Shown: piece after piece, positions 43,449 through 53,202 of the stretch
Layout of the letters: every line of letters starts with the position of its first letter
Position numbering within the stretch: position 1 is the stretch's first letter
Assembly: GCA_003856375.1 (NCBI GenBank)
Contig: CP034120.1
Location: forward strand, 3,343,501-3,407,500
Length of the DNA stretch: 64,000 nucleotides
Direction of reading: 5' to 3'
Source of the DNA: Glaciecola amylolytica
GTDB lineage: Bacteria > Bacteroidota > Bacteroidia > Flavobacteriales_D > Crocinitomicaceae
Notes under the pieces: model-generated
What the model saw: only the letters and a program-made list of their open reading frames with translations
What the model was told of the DNA's origin: nothing
Database searches by the model: none
Program-made: the position numbers and the translations under genes

Positions 43449-44525
43449 TCATGAATCTGCGACAACCCTTTCAATCAAATCTTTAATCTTCGTTGTGGAT
43501 GTTCCATCTCCGAAGTGGTTCTTTCTTTCGGTTTCGGGTAAAAATGAGACTATTGCTTCCAGAATCACATCTTTTGAAGCTCCTGCAAGTGTATTCCATC
43601 CATCTTCGACTGTCTCAACCCATTCCGTTTCCTCTCTCAATGTAACGCATGGAATTCCCAAAAAGAAAGCTTCTTTTTGCACTCCGCCACTATCCGTTAC
43701 AATTTTCTTTGCCGCATCCTCTAATCGAACCATATCCAGATACCCGAGCGGTTCAATAATCCGGACGTTTTCAGATGCTTTTATTCCGTAATCCGACATG
43801 TATTTCAATGTCCGGGGATGAAGCGGTAAAATAATTTGTTCGCCCGACTCATTCAAAGCCTGAAAAATCGCTTTCAAACGATCCGCATTATTTGTGTTTT
43901 CCGCCCGATGAATCGTACAAAGGATAAATCCCTTTTCCTGAATGTTCAATGTATCCAGAATAGCACTTTTTTCTCTGGCAATGTCAGCAAAACGTAAAAT
44001 TCCGTCATACATTACATCACCAACCAAATAAACTTCTTCCGTAATTCCTTCTTTTTTCAGATTCTCAACTGCTGTTTGTGTCGGTGCGAACAACAGGCTT
44101 GACAAATGATCCGTTAAGATGCGGTTTTGTTCTTCCGGCATGGATTTATTAAAACTCCTCAATCCGGCTTCAACATGAATGACCGGAATCAGCATTTTTG
44201 ACGCCGCTAAAGCTCCTGCCAATGTCGAGTTGGTATCTCCATAAACCAATACAAAATCCGGTTTTTCGATTTCAAGTACTTTTTCGATTTCGATCAGCAT
44301 TTCACCAGTCATGGCTCCGTGAGAACCCGAACCTATATTCAAATGATAATCCGGTTTGGGAATCTTCAATTCCTCAAAAAACACATCCGACATATTCGGG
44401 TCGTAATGCTGGCCCGTGTGAACCAAAACCTCATCAAAGCTCTCTTTCAAAACGACAGACAAAGCTGCTGCTTTAATAAATTGCGGACGAGCTCCCAGAA
44501 TTGTGACTATTTTGTGTTTCCCCAT
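43449..44525 (-). CDS. wecB: UDP-N-acetylglucosamine 2-epimerase (non-hydrolysing)
   Basis: 358 residues. Converts UDP-GlcNAc to UDP-ManNAc. Family blocks: 'ILGARPQFIKAAAL', 'VLVHTGQHYDPNMSD', 'HVEAGLRSFNKSMPEEQNR' and 'IVTDSGGVQKEAF'. No wecC-type dehydrogenase is present, so the product may be ManNAc itself or a downstream derivative. Confidence 0.96.
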   Translation of the reverse strand: MGKHKIVTILGARPQFIKAAALSVVLKESFDEVLVHTGQHYDPNMSDVFFEELKIPKPDYHLNIGSGSHGAMTGEMLIEIEKVLEIEKPDFVLVYGDTNSTLAGALAASKMLIPVIHVEAGLRSFNKSMPEEQNRILTDHLSSLLFAPTQTAVENLKKEGITEEVYLVGDVMYDGILRFADIAREKSAILDTLNIQEKGFILCTIHRAENTNNADRLKAIFQALNESGEQIILPLHPRTLKYMSDYGIKASENVRIIEPLGYLDMVRLEDAAKKIVTDSGGVQKEAFFLGIPCVTLREETEWVETVEDGWNTLAGASKDVILEAIVSFLPETERKNHFGDGTSTTKIKDLIERVVADS

Positions 44526-44527
44526 TT

Positions 44528-45784
44528 TCAGTCTTTATTTTCGTCTACCCTTCCTGAAGAACTTTGAATGAACGTCAGTAAGACCGGAATCCAGAACGAG
44601 TAAAAAACTACTCCTGATTGACGTTGCAGCATGGATTCAAACAACATGTTGAAAGCCAAGCCACAGATCAGAAGCAAAAGCAAAAAGTTGCGGTGTTTGA
44701 TTGCAGTATGGATACATGAACCGATCAATCCCAATAAGATCAACAAACCGAAGACCCCGATTTCAAGCGTAGTCTGTAAATACTGATTGTGTGGATTGAG
44801 ATCATTTGCAACCAATTGATGGAAACCGTAATGATCCAATCTTCCAAAAAGGTATTCATCTACATTTCCTGTACCTACTCCAAACGGATGCTCCAGAATC
44901 AGTTCGGTTGATATCGTCCACATGACCAATCGTTTTTGATTTCCCGGAATTGCAGGATCATCTACCCGTTTATTCAAAAATGCATGAGGATCTGAAATAT
45001 ATTCTGAAATAGCTCCTTTTGTTACCCGTACATCGTCTTCAATCCCGGGAAGTTTACTTAGAATTACAAAAAGCAGAACCGGCCCAAGGAACAAAACGGA
45101 AAGTGCGACCCATTTCCCCAATTTCCTGTAAAGGAGATAAACAAGCAGTCCTACCAATAGAATTCCCAAAAACAAGATTCCCGCCAAACTCAAACAGAAA
45201 AAATAAAATACCGATGCAAACAAGGTATACGGAATAATTACAAACAAGGAAAAGCCTTTCCATTTTTTCCGATAACCATACCATGCCGAAGCAGTTGCAA
45301 AAAGCAAAAATCCGGAGAAATAACTCGGGTGATGAATCGGAGAAATATAGCTGGATGAAAAACAATACAACAGCCACTGATGCCGCTCATAGCAATTACA
45401 AGCACTCAAAATTCCGATTCCCGCTACCACCAATGTTCCTGCCAACAATCCGACAACAGGCCATTGGAGCTTCATCTCAAATTTCGGCTTGATCGATAAT
45501 AACAAAGGAATGATCAGTAAAGACAACTTGTATTCGGCATATTTCAGTCCGTTTGTCAATTCATGGGCAAAAAAGATTCCGATCAGATAAGCTACATAAA
45601 GCAGCATCATGAACATTCCGGGTCTATTCAATTTCCAGCTTACTTCTTTTTTGATATATCCTGCAATAACCAAAACAAGAAGCAGTATGACCATCGGGGC
45701 TGCCAACTTTGGAAAAACCAATGTCCCAAACGAAAACATTCCGAGATATATGGAAAAAATGTGTCCGAAGCTGACTTGTTTCAT
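44528..45784 (-). CDS. O-antigen ligase/polymerase family membrane protein
   Basis: 418 residues, about 10-12 membrane helices, with a periplasmic loop in the last third containing 'HPFGVGTGNVDEYLFGRLDH' and 'ANDLNPHNQYLQTTLEIGVF', the Wzy_C/WaaL signature (H-N-x-Y/F-L). It would polymerise or ligate lipid-linked glycan on the outer face. It is one of two such genes in the locus; which one is polymerase and which ligase cannot be told. Confidence 0.9.
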   Translation of the reverse strand: MKQVSFGHIFSIYLGMFSFGTLVFPKLAAPMVILLLVLVIAGYIKKEVSWKLNRPGMFMMLLYVAYLIGIFFAHELTNGLKYAEYKLSLLIIPLLLSIKPKFEMKLQWPVVGLLAGTLVVAGIGILSACNCYERHQWLLYCFSSSYISPIHHPSYFSGFLLFATASAWYGYRKKWKGFSLFVIIPYTLFASVFYFFCLSLAGILFLGILLVGLLVYLLYRKLGKWVALSVLFLGPVLLFVILSKLPGIEDDVRVTKGAISEYISDPHAFLNKRVDDPAIPGNQKRLVMWTISTELILEHPFGVGTGNVDEYLFGRLDHYGFHQLVANDLNPHNQYLQTTLEIGVFGLLILLGLIGSCIHTAIKHRNFLLLLLICGLAFNMLFESMLQRQSGVVFYSFWIPVLLTFIQSSSGRVDENKD

Positions 45785-46002
45785 GTTACGAATTTAGGAA
45801 ATAATTAATTGTTGTTTCGGATGACAATTGATTCCTATGAACAAAATAAGCATGTGAAAAATGCGTTGTATCGAGGAATCATTACTAAAACTGGTTTTAT
45901 ATTGTTTAATTTTACTCTCTAAATCCTTCACTTTAGTTCGAATGCTATCCATATATCATTCATGCAACAAAAATGAATCACCTGAAAATCAAAAAAACAC
46001 TT

Positions 46003-46701
46003 ATGTATCGATTTTTAATCTTTCTCCTCTTTTTTCAAATTCCAACAGCACAAAGTCAACGAATTTTTTCGGCATCCGGAGTTTTAGTTTCATTTCTGGA
46101 TCTGAAATCCGAGTATCAAACGCAAACAATCAACGATTATTCCAAGGGAATGATTCAATCATCTATCTCTCTTGGGTTCGAAACCAAATCGTGGCATCGC
46201 ATTTCATTAACCGTATCAGCAGCCAATTTTAATAGTGGAGGAAGAAGAACCTCTCCAGATCCTACTTATTTTTCCAGTTATGAGAAGATGATCTTCAATA
46301 ATTCATGTCTCGGAATAAGTGGAAATTACTATATCATTGACAAAAAGACTCAACTTTATATTGGGATCGGCCCACGGGTTGACTATATCAGATCAGAACG
46401 TGAAATCTTCCACAAATTAATCGGAGATTCCTATCAAAAAGAGGATTTGCGCACTTTTCAATTCGGTATATCCGGAAGTATCGGAGTCAACTTTCAGTTA
46501 GAAAATTTTTATTGGGGTTTTAAATCCAATTATTACTACCGGCATGGATACCTCTTTCAGGGACAATCCTTCGGTTCCAATTTAAACGGAGTAAGCAGCT
46601 TTATAAAAAGTAGGACTATCCGGGACAATGTGTTCGATCTTCAAGCGGTTTTCGGATATCAATTCAGAAAAAACAAATCGGACAAGAACTCATTGAGATA
46701 A
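46003..46701 (+). CDS. Outer-membrane beta-barrel-like protein, duplicate A
   Basis: 232 residues from MYRFLIFLLFFQIPTAQSQR at 46003, chosen over ATG 45973 because the next gene's product aligns from here. Signal peptide, then alternating aromatic/polar strands ('ISLGFETKSWHRISLTVSAA', 'FYWGFKSNYYYRHGYLFQGQ') ending in 'FDLQAVFGYQF', which suits an outer-membrane barrel. Strongly similar along its length to 46744-47409, so the pair arose by tandem duplication. Function unknown. Confidence 0.75.
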   Translation: MYRFLIFLLFFQIPTAQSQRIFSASGVLVSFLDLKSEYQTQTINDYSKGMIQSSISLGFETKSWHRISLTVSAANFNSGGRRTSPDPTYFSSYEKMIFNNSCLGISGNYYIIDKKTQLYIGIGPRVDYIRSEREIFHKLIGDSYQKEDLRTFQFGISGSIGVNFQLENFYWGFKSNYYYRHGYLFQGQSFGSNLNGVSSFIKSRTIRDNVFDLQAVFGYQFRKNKSDKNSLR

Positions 46702-46743
46702 ATTATCTGTCTAAAAACATTATAACTTTCTAAGTAACAGAAC

Positions 46744-47409
46744 ATGCCTCGTTTTTTAACCTTCATCTTTATTTCTTTCACGTTAGTTGCCAGTAGTCAA
46801 AGAATCTTCACTGCAAACGGCGTTTTGCTCTCATTTCTGGATTGGGAGTCTAATTATCAAATATCTAAAACGACAAGTTATCGCGGCGCTCTCGTTCAAC
46901 CTTCTGTTTCCCTTGGATTTGAAACAAAAATATGGAAGCGTTTTTCATTAACTGTTTCTGCAGCCAATTTTAGAAGTGGTGGTAAGAATCCATACAATCC
47001 CTATTATTCCAACGGTAATGGAAGGATAACCTTCAACAACACTTCAGCCGGAGTCGTTGCAAACTATTATGCTGTCAATAAGAATACTCAATTCTATATT
47101 GGTCTTGGTCCAAGAATAGATTATGTAAAACCCGGAAGTGAACTATCTTCTGCTCCCAACATGTATCAAAAAAAAGATTTCAATCAAGTTAAAGTCGGTC
47201 TGACCGGAAATATCGGAACAAACTACCAATTCAATGATTTCTATTTCGGGATCAGACTCAATTACTATTACCGGTTTGGTTACCTTTTCCGATCCCAAAC
47301 AACAAATGGAGATCAATTTTGGGGGAATACCCTCTCTATCAGAGATAATCTTTTCGATCTGCAACTTGTTTTCGGATATCAATTCGGGAAGAAGAAAAAA
47401 GCAGAATAA
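46744..47409 (+). CDS. Outer-membrane beta-barrel-like protein, duplicate B
   Basis: 221 residues: signal peptide (1-18), then the same blocks as its neighbour ('SQRIF-A-GVL-SFLD', 'VSLGFETK-W-R-SLTVSAANF-SGG', 'TQ-YIG-GPR-DY'). It ends 'LQLVFGYQFGKKKKAE'. A stem-loop terminator follows. Possibly a receptor or channel related to the secreted glycan-acting protein downstream; this is positional inference. Confidence 0.78.
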   Translation: MPRFLTFIFISFTLVASSQRIFTANGVLLSFLDWESNYQISKTTSYRGALVQPSVSLGFETKIWKRFSLTVSAANFRSGGKNPYNPYYSNGNGRITFNNTSAGVVANYYAVNKNTQFYIGLGPRIDYVKPGSELSSAPNMYQKKDFNQVKVGLTGNIGTNYQFNDFYFGIRLNYYYRFGYLFRSQTTNGDQFWGNTLSIRDNLFDLQLVFGYQFGKKKKAE

Positions 47410-47438
47410 TTTCTTTCTTCTGCATCCAAAAAACAATT

Positions 47439-47465
47439 GCATTCATCTTCGGAATGCTTATTTTT
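47439..47465 (+). terminator. Terminator after the duplicated barrel genes
   Basis: GCATTC and GAATGC (6 bp, 7-nt loop) followed by TTATTTTT. Confidence 0.6.
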
Positions 47466-47487
47466 CTAAAAATTTAATCCACCTCAA

Positions 47488-50238
47488 ATGAAAGTTGTAA
47501 AATTTATTCTGACCTGTGCAGCAACCGCTGTCGTCACTATTTCTCAGACACAAACCATTCCCGCATCCAGAAAGGTAGACTGGAGTAACGCCGGTTATGG
47601 TGGCGTAATCCCCACAACCTATGCCACAACCATTAACATTACTTCGCATGGTGCAAATGGTTCGGATCTTCTTCCTGATGATGCGGCACTAACTTCTGCT
47701 CTCGCAGCAGCTAATCCTGCATTCCTCACTATGATTTATTTTCCAAAGGGGAATTACATCTTTAATCAACAGATTACCATTTCACAAAACAATATTGTGC
47801 TCAAAGGTGCTGGTCCCAGTTATACCAAATTCACTTTTAATAACACTACCAGAAGTTGTATTTCAATTCAAGGCTCTGAAATGGGTAATGAGGTTCCAAT
47901 TATTTCAGGAACAGCAAAAGGTACTACTGTATTGGGATTAGATCCCGCAGTAGCTACGACAATTGGACAGGGAGATTATATTGAACTAAAAAGAGATATG
48001 ATTCCGAGTGAACAATGCTCACCCCCTGGAGCAGCTTCAAATTATTCGAGCTGTTTGCAGGCAACAGCTGATCATGCCTATGGACAAGTAGTAAAAGTAA
48101 TTTCCAAAGTGGGTAATGTTATAACCATTGAAGACGGATTATCGATGGACCATGCTTTAAGTACCTTTCGGGCAAAAAAACTCCTCATGGTTCAAAATGT
48201 TGGGATCCAGGATTTGACTCTATTTGAACATGTTGTCAGCAACGACAAAACCGATTATAAATTATATGTAGATAGAGCTGCACGTATTTGGGTCTCCGGT
48301 GTCGAATCCAATTTTGCTTATGCACATCATTTTGGGGTTGAAAGATCTTCACGTGTTGAAATCAGAGGATGTTATATTCATCGTTCGTCAAACTATGAAG
48401 GGAGTGCCGGGTATTCAATTTACATAGGGATGCGCAGTACAAATTGCCTGGCAGAGGATAATATTCTAACCCAGCATCGCCATTCTGTTGTACTTTCAGG
48501 AAGTCCGAATCGAAATGTTATCGGCTACAATTATTCTACAGAATCAGAATATACAAATTCTCCCTCCGAATTCGTTCTTCATGGTTATTATCCGCATGCC
48601 AACTTATTCGAAGGCAACGTAGCAGGAGCAATGGACATTGATGAATGGTGGGGATGGAATGGGCCTTTTAATACCATGTTTCGAAATAAATTCGCCAATT
48701 GGAGCATCTTAAATGCACCATCTATAAATATTGTTGGTAATACTGCTGTTTCAAATCCCTACCCAAATCCTCCCGGCTTGCTTGCAGCTAATAACAGTAT
48801 AATCTCTGTTGAACCTGTCTTTTCTCATTATTATTCAGCAAAACCTGATTTCCTTGGCAACAAATATACCTGGCCGCCAATCGGGGCTAAAACATCTGCC
48901 GGCAGCCCTGCGCTGACTCATTCCAATCCGGCAGTAGAGCGTTATAACAACGGCGGTCAATTCACGATAAACCGTCGTGATCCTATTGCCGGGTACTCGA
49001 TTGCAAATACCGGTTTATATTCTGTATTTAATAGTGGGACTGTAGCGAGAACTTACCGTAATCCAGGAGAATTATCAATTGGTGGAGAAGGATATTACGC
49101 TAATTCAGATCCGGAATGGATTGCAGGACCGATTGCAACGGTAATACTGCCTACCGGACAAGAAGAAATTTTGTCTGCTTACAATTACGATCACCCCGGA
49201 ACAAAGTATGCTAACGTTTATATTTCATCCGGGAAAAATCCCAATGCCCAGTCTTTGGTTTTCACGATGCCGAACTGTGTCATCACTGCACTTACTACTG
49301 GTGATTTTAATGGAGACGGAGTGGATGAAATCGTCATCGGTTTCCTGCAAAATGGGATGCCAAGGTTGTATAAATCGGATACACCAACCAATCTTACACA
49401 AACATTGCTTTACTCTAACGGAAATATTTATTGGACCATTAGCGACCTTTGCACAGGTGATTTTGATGGAAACGGCAAGGATGAACTAATTATCGGATTG
49501 AACTCTACTGGTGTTGATACACAAATCTATAAGAGTGTAAATGCTGATGGTTTGGGAACAGCCATCTATACGAGCACAGGAGGTTACTGGAGGATCGGTG
49601 CTCTTGCAGCAATTGATTCAGACGGAGACGGCAGCGACGAACTGATAGAAGGATTCAATTGTTCGGACGGAACTGCCATTTACAGAAGCATTGGAGCTAC
49701 CAGTACTTCAGGAAATATCTTTCCGTTGCTTAGTAATTATCACGTCAGTGCAATGGCTGTTGGTGACATGGATAATGATGGCGATGAAGAATTAGTAACC
49801 GGGTTCAATTCATATGGGTATTCTACCCAGAGAGTAGGTATTTTTAAAAGTGAAACAGTAGGCAAAATTGATGATGTTTCCATCTACTTTAAGATAGATC
49901 TTGGAATGCGACTTAGTTCACTTGTAATAGAAAAAATACATCCTACGGCTCCCGGAGGCAAACCACTAGGAATACAAGAGAATACTACTAACTATTCTAC
50001 CCAGGAATTGCTCATCTCACCTAATCCGGCATCGCGTTTTCTAAACATTGCGATCACCGGATCACAAGAAGGTACTCAACGTATTGAAATGTACAATTCA
50101 CTGGGTGCGCTGATCCTGACCGGTGAACTTCAAAATGGAACAGGTGTTCTTAACTTCTCAGAAGTGAATCCGGGTGTTTATTTCATTCGTGTAGATACAG
50201 ATAATGGAACTCTTCAGGAAAAAGTAATTATTCAATAA
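47488..50238 (+). CDS. Secreted parallel beta-helix protein with FG-GAP repeats and T9SS sorting tail
   Basis: 916 residues. Signal peptide (1-20). Residues about 45-400 look like a right-handed beta-helix of the pectate-lyase type ('NITSHGANGSDLLPDDAALT', then repeated 'GNYIFNQQITISQNNIVLKG' and '...VSGVESNFAYAHHF'), a fold shared by polysaccharide lyases and epimerases. Four Ca-binding FG-GAP-like repeats follow at about 606, 658, 710 and 760 (DFNGDGVDE, DFDGNGKDE, DSDGDGSDE, DMDNDGDEE). A Por_Secre_tail domain ('LLISPNPASRFLNIAITG') closes the chain. Probably a surface or released glycan-acting enzyme; no catalytic residues could be assigned. Confidence 0.85.
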   Translation: MKVVKFILTCAATAVVTISQTQTIPASRKVDWSNAGYGGVIPTTYATTINITSHGANGSDLLPDDAALTSALAAANPAFLTMIYFPKGNYIFNQQITISQNNIVLKGAGPSYTKFTFNNTTRSCISIQGSEMGNEVPIISGTAKGTTVLGLDPAVATTIGQGDYIELKRDMIPSEQCSPPGAASNYSSCLQATADHAYGQVVKVISKVGNVITIEDGLSMDHALSTFRAKKLLMVQNVGIQDLTLFEHVVSNDKTDYKLYVDRAARIWVSGVESNFAYAHHFGVERSSRVEIRGCYIHRSSNYEGSAGYSIYIGMRSTNCLAEDNILTQHRHSVVLSGSPNRNVIGYNYSTESEYTNSPSEFVLHGYYPHANLFEGNVAGAMDIDEWWGWNGPFNTMFRNKFANWSILNAPSINIVGNTAVSNPYPNPPGLLAANNSIISVEPVFSHYYSAKPDFLGNKYTWPPIGAKTSAGSPALTHSNPAVERYNNGGQFTINRRDPIAGYSIANTGLYSVFNSGTVARTYRNPGELSIGGEGYYANSDPEWIAGPIATVILPTGQEEILSAYNYDHPGTKYANVYISSGKNPNAQSLVFTMPNCVITALTTGDFNGDGVDEIVIGFLQNGMPRLYKSDTPTNLTQTLLYSNGNIYWTISDLCTGDFDGNGKDELIIGLNSTGVDTQIYKSVNADGLGTAIYTSTGGYWRIGALAAIDSDGDGSDELIEGFNCSDGTAIYRSIGATSTSGNIFPLLSNYHVSAMAVGDMDNDGDEELVTGFNSYGYSTQRVGIFKSETVGKIDDVSIYFKIDLGMRLSSLVIEKIHPTAPGGKPLGIQENTTNYSTQELLISPNPASRFLNIAITGSQEGTQRIEMYNSLGALILTGELQNGTGVLNFSEVNPGVYFIRVDTDNGTLQEKVIIQ

Positions 50239-50303
50239 TGTAGAAAAGAGTCCGGACTTAAGCATTGCGGCTGAAACCAAAAACAATTAAACTAACAGAT
50301 GAG

Positions 50304-50334
50304 AGCCTTCCTATATTCTTATGGGAAGGCTTTT
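50304..50334 (+). terminator. Terminator of the beta-helix protein gene
   Basis: AGCCTTCC and GGAAGGCT form an 8-bp stem over a 12-nt loop, followed by TTTTC. Confidence 0.75.
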
Positions 50335-50372
50335 CACCAAAAGATCGAATTCGAAAAGAAGCAGGTTCATTT

Positions 50373-51149
50373 TTAGAATCTGGTGTTTTGATCAAAAATT
50401 CTTTTCAATTCCTTCTGGTCCGGATAGCTGATCAGAACTGCCCTGTGTTTTCCGTGAAACACAAACATACTTCCCGCGGCAACTGCGGATGCTCCTGCCT
50501 GATTAATTGCTTGATCGAAATCATCTATTGTTGATGCTCCTCCGCAGGCAATCACGGGAATCCCGACAGATGCGCTGATTTCTGAAATCAATTCCAGATC
50601 ATAGCCTTTCATTGTTCCATCGCGATCTACCGATTGGATCATGATTTCACCTACTCCGATTTTTTCCAGTTCCTGAGCAAAGACCATCGGATTCTTTTTT
50701 GTGTTTGTTTTTCCGTTATGCGAATGCAATTCATACTTTCCAAAGAAATTCTTTTTGACATCCAGAGAAGCCACAATTGTTGAGCTTCCGAATTCATGAA
50801 CAGCTTCTTTTACTACGTGCAGATCCTGATACAAGAGCGAATTGATGATTACTTTTTCAATCCCGATCTTTAAAACGGAGCGAATATCTTCCAGTGTTTT
50901 GATTCCACCTCCATAAGCCAAAGGCATAAAGCATTCTTCGGCAATTTCTTTTAAGAATTCATACGGAATAGGCTGTGATTCAGAAGAAGCCGAAATATTC
51001 AGAAAAATCAATTCGTCTACTTCCTTTTCATTAAAAATCCTTACCGCATTTAAGGGATCGCCGACATATTTCGGTTCTTTGAATTGAAGGGTTTTAACCA
51101 ATCCTTCATTTTGAAGCAGCAAAACAGGAATGACTCTCGGAATTGCCAT
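50373..51149 (-). CDS. HisF-like cyclase subunit of sugar acetamidino modification (WbuZ type)
   Basis: 258 residues, (beta/alpha)8 barrel related to HisF. 'ASLDVKKNFFGKYELHSHNG' and 'GGGIKTLEDIRSVLKIG' follow the WbuZ/PseG-operon branch rather than histidine synthesis, and no his genes are nearby. With HisH it supplies ammonia to an N-acetyl-sugar amidotransferase (WbuX/WbpG/PseA) making an acetamidino group. That third partner is not in the locus. It overlaps hisH by one base. Confidence 0.85.
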   Translation of the reverse strand: MAIPRVIPVLLLQNEGLVKTLQFKEPKYVGDPLNAVRIFNEKEVDELIFLNISASSESQPIPYEFLKEIAEECFMPLAYGGGIKTLEDIRSVLKIGIEKVIINSLLYQDLHVVKEAVHEFGSSTIVASLDVKKNFFGKYELHSHNGKTNTKKNPMVFAQELEKIGVGEIMIQSVDRDGTMKGYDLELISEISASVGIPVIACGGASTIDDFDQAINQAGASAVAAGSMFVFHGKHRAVLISYPDQKELKRIFDQNTRF

Positions 51150-51766
51150 TAGAAATGAGTGATAAAATTGGACAATAATTTCATTCCGTATTTGTGGCTT
51201 TTTTCCGGGTGAAACTGAACTCCGAGCATCTTTTCCTTCTGCAAAGCAGAATCAAACTCGTGAATATAATGGCTCGTTAAAATCACTTCATCCCGGTTAT
51301 TGCATTTGACATAGTAGGAATGCCCGAAATAAAACTTCGGTTCTTCATACATTTCGTTCAGCAAAAGACTGTCTTTTTTTCCGGAAACATATTCCCAACC
51401 CATATGCGGAACCGGAAATTTCTTCTCTGTTTCCGAAGGTTCAAAACGAATCGTTTCTGCATCTATCCACCCCAATCCAGCAAGTGTTCCTTCTTCACTT
51501 TTCCGGGTAAATAGCTGCATTCCTAAACAAATGCCCAAAACAGGTGTTTTTTCTGTCAAAACCTTTTGATTCAGCAGTGGAATCAACCCTCTTTCCTCGA
51601 GATTTTTCATTCCCTGATCAAAGGCTCCGACTCCCGGAAGGATCAATTTTTCAGCTGTTAAAATTACCTGATGGTCTGAAGAAATGACTGAATCGGTCCC
51701 GATTTTTCGAAGCATGTTTTTGATAGAGCCCGGATTTCCCAAACCGTAATCGACGATAACAACCAT
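51149..51766 (-). CDS. HisH-like glutaminase subunit of sugar acetamidino modification (WbuY type)
   Basis: 205 residues, class I glutamine amidotransferase. Nucleophile Cys80 in 'VLGICLGMQLF' and a late His-x-Glu in 'GVQFHPEKSHKYG' complete the triad. It generates ammonia for the adjacent HisF-like subunit. The N-terminus 'VVIVDYGLGNPGSIKNMLRK' is typical. Confidence 0.9.
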   Translation of the reverse strand: MVVIVDYGLGNPGSIKNMLRKIGTDSVISSDHQVILTAEKLILPGVGAFDQGMKNLEERGLIPLLNQKVLTEKTPVLGICLGMQLFTRKSEEGTLAGLGWIDAETIRFEPSETEKKFPVPHMGWEYVSGKKDSLLLNEMYEEPKFYFGHSYYVKCNNRDEVILTSHYIHEFDSALQKEKMLGVQFHPEKSHKYGMKLLSNFITHF

Positions 51767-51819
51767 TCAATTCACTTATAAATCAAGGTGAAAAATTACA
51801 AATTAAAATGCCTTCTTTT

Positions 51820-53097
51820 TCATAAGGTACTTTCATCCGTGCGTTTAATCATCCGGATAGCCACTCCGATTACGAAGACATAGAAGATGAAACGCGCAAT
51901 ACTGAATCCCCACAAAGCGGATTCCATGCTTTTTGAATAGGAATGACCGATGAAAAAACCGGCTAAAATGACCACTAAATGAAGTACATCATAATACAGC
52001 AGCACCTGCTGTTTTTGTAAACGGATAAAAATGAATGACAAAGAAGAAGAAACAAACCACGCAGCTAACCAAAGCACCATGATTCGGGCTATCGGCATTA
52101 ATTCCACCCATTGTTTTCCCAAAATACCGGCAACAAATGAACCCGGAATCAGATACACGATGACAATCGGAATTAAAGCTATCAAGGCCAGATTTTTGGC
52201 AAAACGGATATACATGTGAAGCAAGTGTTCCTTGCTTTTGGTTTCCGCCAGTTTGGAATAAAACACCTGGGAAAACGAAATGGCTACAACTCCGAAACCT
52301 GCAGATAAGTAGGTCATTGAAACTCCCATCATTCCCACTGTTTGTTCTCCGAAATAAATCAAAAACAACTGAAGGTAAACCACGTTGATCAGGTTCCCTA
52401 AAAACACACTCGGTGTCGTGAAAAACAGAAATTTCTTGTTCTCCCGGACAGTTTCACGACTCGTTTTGTTGTCCAGCAATCTCAAAGCTTTACTATCCCG
52501 TTTTACAAATGTCCGTACGTAATACAAAACTGCTCCGATAAATCCGGAAAGTCTTCCGATAATCAAACCGAAAACTCCGAGGTGCAACATCCCGGACACT
52601 AATTTCACGGATTCTGAAGTTCCGGTTTGAACCAGTTTTGCAAATGAAATGACCTTAAATCTTTTCTTCCGGTTAAACCAATAGGAAAACAAATCGGTCA
52701 TGGAAAAGAAAATGATGTAGATCGGCAGCAGGAACAGGTAGTCGCTTAAACGTGGTTCTTCGAGATAATCCGCAATAAAACCTCTGAAGACCAACACCAA
52801 AACACTGCTGATTACCGTCACAATCAACACAATTTTCAATGCTCCGAAAAACAGATTGATTGCATTTTTTTCCCGGTTTTGCAAAACAATTCCGTACTCC
52901 AGTTTACCGGAAGCAACGGACGAAAAAAGTTCGGAAAACGAAATGAAAACGGCCAGCAAGCCAAAATCTGCCGGAGAATAATAATAGCGCTGTAAAATGG
53001 GTAAAATAAAAAAGGGGATTAACTGCGAAAGAAGTGAACCGCTGAAAAGTACCAGTATGTTTCTTATAAAATCCGATTCCTTAATTCGCTGAATCAT
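51820..53097 (-). CDS. Wzx-type oligosaccharide flippase, paralogue 1
   Basis: 425 residues with about 12-14 membrane helices, polysaccharide-export (MATE-fold) family: 'SGSLLSQLIPFFILPILQRY' at the start and 'FLKSFAGF...' style later helices. It moves lipid-linked repeat units across the inner membrane. Clearly similar over its full length to the product of 57296-58567 (shared 'ILPILQ-YYY-PADFG-LAVFIS', 'SAGFGVV-ISFSQVF-SK'). Confidence 0.92.
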   Translation of the reverse strand: MIQRIKESDFIRNILVLFSGSLLSQLIPFFILPILQRYYYSPADFGLLAVFISFSELFSSVASGKLEYGIVLQNREKNAINLFFGALKIVLIVTVISSVLVLVFRGFIADYLEEPRLSDYLFLLPIYIIFFSMTDLFSYWFNRKKRFKVISFAKLVQTGTSESVKLVSGMLHLGVFGLIIGRLSGFIGAVLYYVRTFVKRDSKALRLLDNKTSRETVRENKKFLFFTTPSVFLGNLINVVYLQLFLIYFGEQTVGMMGVSMTYLSAGFGVVAISFSQVFYSKLAETKSKEHLLHMYIRFAKNLALIALIPIVIVYLIPGSFVAGILGKQWVELMPIARIMVLWLAAWFVSSSLSFIFIRLQKQQVLLYYDVLHLVVILAGFFIGHSYSKSMESALWGFSIARFIFYVFVIGVAIRMIKRTDESTL

Positions 53098-53202
53098 GTT
53101 TCCTTTTCTTTCTTGGATTACCCTACGAATTTAACCAAATTGGGCAGATGACAGCGTGAACAAAAACGGATGTTCTTTTCTTTTACTTTCTCAAACTCTT
53201 AA

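Noticed and set aside
45861-46232. 123-residue plus-strand ORF before the duplicated barrel genes
   Set aside because: It overlaps the real gene (start 46003) in another frame and has no coding features.
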